This document shows positions 6,064 through 8,709 of a stretch of DNA of 8,709 nt, one piece after another (position 1 is the stretch's first letter; each line of letters begins with the position of its first letter). The stretch is from Nocardioidaceae bacterium. Lineage in GTDB: Bacteria > Actinomycetota > Actinomycetes > Propionibacteriales > Nocardioidaceae. The stretch lies in NCBI GenBank assembly GCA_013811715.1, contig JACCUS010000514.1, positions 1 through 8,709 of the forward strand, written 5' to 3'. Made by a program: the position numbers and the translations under genes. The notes beneath the pieces were generated by a model. The model was given only the letters and a program-made list of their open reading frames with translations, was not told where the DNA came from and ran no database searches.

Positions 6064-6087
6064 GTTGGGCGGGGCAGGATGTCTGCA
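6052..6087 (+). promoter_or_regulatory. Candidate promoter of the racemase-family gene
   Basis: TTGTCA (6052-6057), 17 bp, then CAGGAT (6075-6080) ends 6 nt before the ATG at 6087, the same geometry as on the opposite strand. The alternative is that AGGA (6076-6079) is a Shine-Dalgarno sequence with a 7-nt spacer and the true -10 lies elsewhere. Both readings fit the bases, so confidence is limited. Confidence 0.35.
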
Positions 6088-6806
6088 TGCATTTCCCTTC
6101 GGTGGAGCAGACCGGCGTCGGCGTCGTCGTGCCCCACGACATGGCGCTGGACCGGGAGCTGTGGCGGTGGGCCCCAGTCGATGTCTCGCTCTACCTCACC
6201 CGCACGCCGCACACTCCGCACGAGGTCACCGTCGAGATGGTGTCGCTGATCAGCGAGTCCGACAGCGTGGCCACCAGCACCCGGGACCTCGAGACTACTG
6301 GCGCCGGCGCCGTTGCCTACGCCTGCACGTCCGGAAGCTTCATCCGCGGACTCGCGGGTGAGCGTACGCTCGTCGAAGCCATGCTGTCGGCCGGTGCGGC
6401 GGCCGCCGTGACCACCAGCGGCGCCATGCTCGAGGCGCTGGGCCACTTCGGAGTCAGCAAGGTCGCCGTAGCAACGCCGTACGACCAGACACTCACCACT
6501 CGGCTCGAGGAGTTCTTGCGCGAGGCGGGGATCAGCCTCGCAGGCAGTGCACACCTCGGACTTGCGCGCGACATCTCGAAGGTTCCCTACGAGACCACCG
6601 CGCAACTGATTCGCGAGGCGGACCGTCCCGAGGCGGAGGCCGTCTTCGTGTCGTGCACGAACCTGCCGACGTACGACGTTCTCGCCCCGCTCGAGGCCGA
6701 GCTGGGCAAGCCGGTCATCAGCGCCAACCAGGCCACGATGTGGGCGAGCCTGCTCCGCATAGGCCGGTCGGCAGTGGACTCTGGTCAGCGCCTGCTTGCT
6801 CCCTGA
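6087..6806 (+). CDS. Asp/Glu racemase / maleate cis-trans isomerase family protein (EutA-like)
   Basis: A 239-residue protein of the Asp/Glu racemase superfamily, which includes maleate isomerase, arylmalonate decarboxylase and the ectoine-utilisation protein EutA. Two cysteines in the catalytic positions of the maleate isomerase branch are present: Cys80 in AYACTSGSF and Cys190 in VFVSCTNLPTYD. The C-terminal segment KPVISANQATMWASLLR is also typical. The length matches the family. It is probably cytoplasmic and cofactor-independent, moving a proton at a carbon next to a carboxylate. The ATG at 6087 has AGGA 7 nt upstream. It heads the plus arm, diverges from the dehydrogenase across 64 bp, and precedes the M24 gene. 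Its exact substrate is unknown. Confidence 0.9.
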   Translation: MHFPSVEQTGVGVVVPHDMALDRELWRWAPVDVSLYLTRTPHTPHEVTVEMVSLISESDSVATSTRDLETTGAGAVAYACTSGSFIRGLAGERTLVEAMLSAGAAAAVTTSGAMLEALGHFGVSKVAVATPYDQTLTTRLEEFLREAGISLAGSAHLGLARDISKVPYETTAQLIREADRPEAEAVFVSCTNLPTYDVLAPLEAELGKPVISANQATMWASLLRIGRSAVDSGQRLLAP

Positions 6807-6849
6807 CACCTGGATCGAAATGCCTTGAGGCAGCGTCTCGACAGCCGGC

Positions 6850-6886
6850 TTGCGGCACGCGGCGCAGGCGCCGTACGCTCGATTGT
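6850..6886 (+). promoter_or_regulatory. Candidate promoter of the M24-hydrolase operon
   Basis: TACGCT (6874-6879) repeats the -10 hexamer of the dehydrogenase promoter. A weak -35, TTGCGG (6850-6855), lies 18 bp upstream. The operator copy at 6881-6894 covers the expected start site, so repression would act just downstream of the -10. A GC palindrome (6860-6873) fills the -35/-10 spacer. Confidence 0.45.
6860..6873. repeat. GC-rich 14-bp inverted repeat upstream of the M24 gene
   Basis: CGGCGC, a 2-bp centre (AG) and GCGCCG form a perfect 6-bp-arm inverted repeat 54 bp past the racemase stop and immediately before the -10-like hexamer. It could be a second regulator site. A 2-nt loop is too tight for an ordinary hairpin of full length, so termination is less likely. 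Confidence 0.35.
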
Positions 6887-6894
6887 CAACAATC
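6881..6894. promoter_or_regulatory. Operator-like palindrome, site 2 (identical to site 1)
   Basis: An exact 14-of-14 repeat of GATTGTCAACAATC from the divergent promoter, placed 37 bp ahead of the M24 start codon. Flanking bases differ between the two copies, so the conserved unit is the palindrome itself, as expected for a transcription-factor site and not a duplicated segment. It links the M24-aminotransferase genes to the same regulator as the divergent arms. Confidence 0.72.
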
Positions 6895-6930
6895 TGCAAG
6901 CGCCGGCCGGGAGGAGACGAGGTGCCCTGA

Positions 6931-8139
6931 GTGCCCCAGACATCGCCGGAACAGCTCCAGAAGGGTGTCACCGCTGCCGAGTATGACCAGCGGCTGGCGA
7001 AGGTGCGTGCTGCGATGTCTGAACGCTCACTCTCGGCGCTGGTGGTGACCGACCCGGCGAACCTCTTCTATCTCACCGGCTACAACGCGTGGTCGTTCTA
7101 CATGCCGCAGAGCCTCGTCGTACCCGTCGACGGCCAGATGCACCTCTTCGCGCGGGCGATGGACGCAGCCGGCGCCCGCTTCACGGCGATCCTCCCCGAC
7201 GATCAGGTCCACGGCTATCCCGAAGAGCTCGTGCACCGTCGAGATACGCACCCGTTCGACTGGATCACCGCGAGCGCCTGCGAGCTGGGCGCCCTGAGCA
7301 ACGACCCGGACTCCACGGTCGCGATCGAGGGTGACGGCCACTTCTTCTCCGCCAGGGCGTACCTGGCACTCACAGCCGGCGTCGCGCCGAGTCGGGTGGT
7401 CGACAGCGCCGAGCTCGTCAACTGGGTGCGTGTGGTGAAGTCCGAGCACGAGATCTCCCAGCTGCGCATCGCCGGATCCATCGCCGAACAAGCGATGCAA
7501 GTCGCGCTCAAGTCGATCGCGGTCGGTCGCAGGCAGTGCGACGTGGCCGCCGAGATCATGGCCGCCCAGGCGGCCGGCACACTCGAGCACGGTGGCGACT
7601 ACGCCGCCCTCGTCCCGCTGCTCCCCACCGGCGAAGGCGCCGGGACACCACACCTCACGTGGACAGACCAGCCCTTCGTCGAAGGCGAAGCCACCACGAT
7701 CGAGCTCGCCGGCGTCTTCGGCCGCTACCATGCGCCGCTCGCCAGGACGGTAATGCTGGGAGAGCCTCCGTCGCTGCTGGTCGACACCGCTTCCGTCGTG
7801 CGCGAAGGGATGCAGGCGGCGTTGGAGACACTCGTGCCCGGCTCGACAGGCGACGACGTACATGCCGCGTTCAACGCGGTGATCCGCAGGCACGGGCTCG
7901 CCAAGGAGTCGAGGATCGGTTACTCGATCGGTATCGGCTACCCCCCGGACTGGGGCGAGCGCACCATCAGCCTGCGGGCCGACGAGACCACGGTGCTCGC
8001 CACTGGCATGGCGTTCCACGTCATCCTCGGCATGTGGATGGACGGCTGGGGCTACGAGCTCTCCGAACCTGTCGTCGTCACCGGCGCCGGCGCTGAGCGG
8101 CTGACCGACCTCCCGCAAGAACTCGCGATCAGAAGGTGA
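6931..8139 (+). CDS. M24-fold hydrolase lacking metal ligands, ectoine hydrolase (DoeA/EutD)- or creatinase-like
   Basis: A 402-residue protein with a creatinase N-terminal domain (about 15-160; LFYLTGYNAWSFYMPQSLVV at 45-64) and an M24 pita-bread domain (about 170-390). In metal-dependent M24 peptidases two Asp, one His and two Glu bind metal. Here the first Asp position reads Glu258 (IELAG), the second His267 (RYHAPLART), and the first Glu is replaced (AFHVILGM). His241 (GTPHLTW) and a distal Glu379 remain. This pattern and GYPPDWGERTISLR resemble ectoine hydrolase and the metal-free creatinase, which open cyclic amidine or guanidino substrates. The GTG start at 6931 has GAGG with an 8-nt spacer. 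The next gene starts 5 nt after its stop, so they form an operon. The substrate is unproven; a related ring compound is equally possible. Confidence 0.87.
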   Translation: MPQTSPEQLQKGVTAAEYDQRLAKVRAAMSERSLSALVVTDPANLFYLTGYNAWSFYMPQSLVVPVDGQMHLFARAMDAAGARFTAILPDDQVHGYPEELVHRRDTHPFDWITASACELGALSNDPDSTVAIEGDGHFFSARAYLALTAGVAPSRVVDSAELVNWVRVVKSEHEISQLRIAGSIAEQAMQVALKSIAVGRRQCDVAAEIMAAQAAGTLEHGGDYAALVPLLPTGEGAGTPHLTWTDQPFVEGEATTIELAGVFGRYHAPLARTVMLGEPPSLLVDTASVVREGMQAALETLVPGSTGDDVHAAFNAVIRRHGLAKESRIGYSIGIGYPPDWGERTISLRADETTVLATGMAFHVILGMWMDGWGYELSEPVVVTGAGAERLTDLPQELAIRR

Positions 8140-8144
8140 CCACC

Positions 8145-8709
8145 ATGACCCAGACACCAACCACCCTGCCCCTCGCCACCCGGGCAGACGGCCTGGGCGG
8201 TTCGGTCATCGACTCGAGCACGTCGTTGCTGCACAAGCAGTCCCACGACATCGTCCGGTTCGCGATGGGCAGCCCGGCGGCCGAGGCGGTGCCCGCGGAG
8301 GTACTGTCCGGCATCGCCGCGGAGGCATTGGGGCATGCGTCGGCTGACGCCTACGACTACGCCGCGACCGAGGGAGACCCTCCGTTGCGGGAGGCACTGC
8401 TGCAGACCCTCGCGGGCACGAGTGACGAGACGACCGACGACCGGCTCACCATCACCGCTGGTGGGATGCAGGGCCTCGATCTGGCCTGCAAGCTGTTCGT
8501 GGACCCCGGCGATCTCGTCGTGGTGGAGTCGCCGACGTACACCAACGGAAGCGCCACCGCGCTGGCGTACGGCGCTGAGCTACTCGAGGCCCAGGTCGAC
8601 GCTGATGGGCTCATCGTCGAGGCGCTCCCGGGGCTGGTGGCGCAGACAGGCAGGCTCCCGAAGGCGATCTACACGATCCCGACGTTCCAGAACCCGTCCG
8701 GCGCCCCCC
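8145..8709 (+). CDS. PLP-dependent aminotransferase, class I/II (partial, C-terminus beyond right edge)
   Basis: The first 188 residues of a fold-type I aminotransferase, related to LysN/2-aminoadipate transaminase and to the aminotransferase part of MocR proteins. Visible features are RFAMGSPAAEAVP at about 38-50, YDYAATEGDPPLREAL at about 70-85, the phosphate-binding turn TAGGMQGLDLA at about 104-114, the aromatic region ESPTYTN at about 128-134, and YTIPTFQNPSG at about 176-186 with the ring-contacting Asn183. The PLP lysine lies beyond the edge. There is no N-terminal winged-helix domain, so this is an enzyme and not a MocR regulator. The ATG at 8145 has AAGG 8 nt upstream, within the end of the M24 gene. 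It probably transaminates the product released by the upstream hydrolase (inference). Confidence 0.92.
   Translation, partial: MTQTPTTLPLATRADGLGGSVIDSSTSLLHKQSHDIVRFAMGSPAAEAVPAEVLSGIAAEALGHASADAYDYAATEGDPPLREALLQTLAGTSDETTDDRLTITAGGMQGLDLACKLFVDPGDLVVVESPTYTNGSATALAYGAELLEAQVDADGLIVEALPGLVAQTGRLPKAIYTIPTFQNPSGAP

Noticed and set aside
6023..6142. 40-residue N-terminal extension of the dehydrogenase
   Set aside because: It would run across the shared operator and into the racemase gene, and the sequence does not resemble the dehydrogenase family, which begins near 6022.
7027..8160. 377-codon minus-strand frame opposite the M24 gene
   Set aside because: It is a shadow of the M24 coding frame with no family motif.
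8145..8709. MocR-type transcription regulator as the controller of the cluster
   Set aside because: The protein resembles the MocR aminotransferase domain but starts without a winged-helix DNA-binding domain, so it is read as an enzyme.
1..8709. tRNA or rRNA genes, CRISPR arrays, insertion sequences, prophage genes
   Set aside because: I saw no cloverleaf with CCA-type end, no spaced direct repeats, no transposase or integrase motifs, and no phage-like genes.

Overview
The window looks like chromosome of a high-GC actinobacterium. Nearly every third codon position is G or C, GTG starts are common, and a ribosomal-protein/RNA-polymerase operon appears in the usual actinobacterial order with a cysteine-free S4. 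Placement near Nocardioidaceae or Propionibacteriales is only a guess. There is no sign of mobile elements, tRNA or rRNA genes, or CRISPR arrays.

Left half (1-2807, all on the minus strand): the alpha operon, transcribed right to left as infA, rpmJ, rpsM, rpsK, rpsD, rpoA. The 3' end of rpoA runs off the left edge. These genes make initiation factor IF-1, ribosomal proteins L36, S13, S11 and S4, and the RNA polymerase alpha subunit. Two spacers are structured. The rpmJ-rpsM gap (2182-2386) holds several GC hairpins. The rpsD-rpoA gap (515-665) holds four perfect inverted repeats plus a possible 15-residue leader peptide.

Junction (2808-3081): a noncoding stretch upstream of infA. It holds a 7-bp hairpin, a 14-bp perfect palindrome and three tandem copies of a 22-bp repeat that run into the end of the next gene.

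Right half (3082-8709): an accessory catabolic cluster of six genes. The minus-strand arm, in transcription order, is a D-2-hydroxyacid dehydrogenase, an amidase-signature hydrolase and a DUF3830 protein, with a 4-nt and then a 22-nt overlap. The plus-strand arm is an Asp/Glu racemase/maleate isomerase family protein (EutA-like), an M24-fold hydrolase lacking the metal ligands (ectoine hydrolase/creatinase-like), and the 5' part of a PLP aminotransferase cut by the right edge. The two arms diverge from a 64-bp gap centred on a 14-bp palindrome. The identical palindrome recurs in front of the M24 gene. It resembles operators of GntR-family regulators, so the whole cluster is probably one regulon controlled by a regulator encoded outside the window.

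Taken together, the right half probably breaks down a small nitrogen-containing compound (cyclic amidine, amide or N-acyl amino acid). Ring or amide opening, transamination and 2-oxo/2-hydroxyacid reduction are the likely chemistries. The substrate cannot be read from the sequence. The combination resembles ectoine-utilisation sets but lacks, in this window, the deacetylase those sets need.
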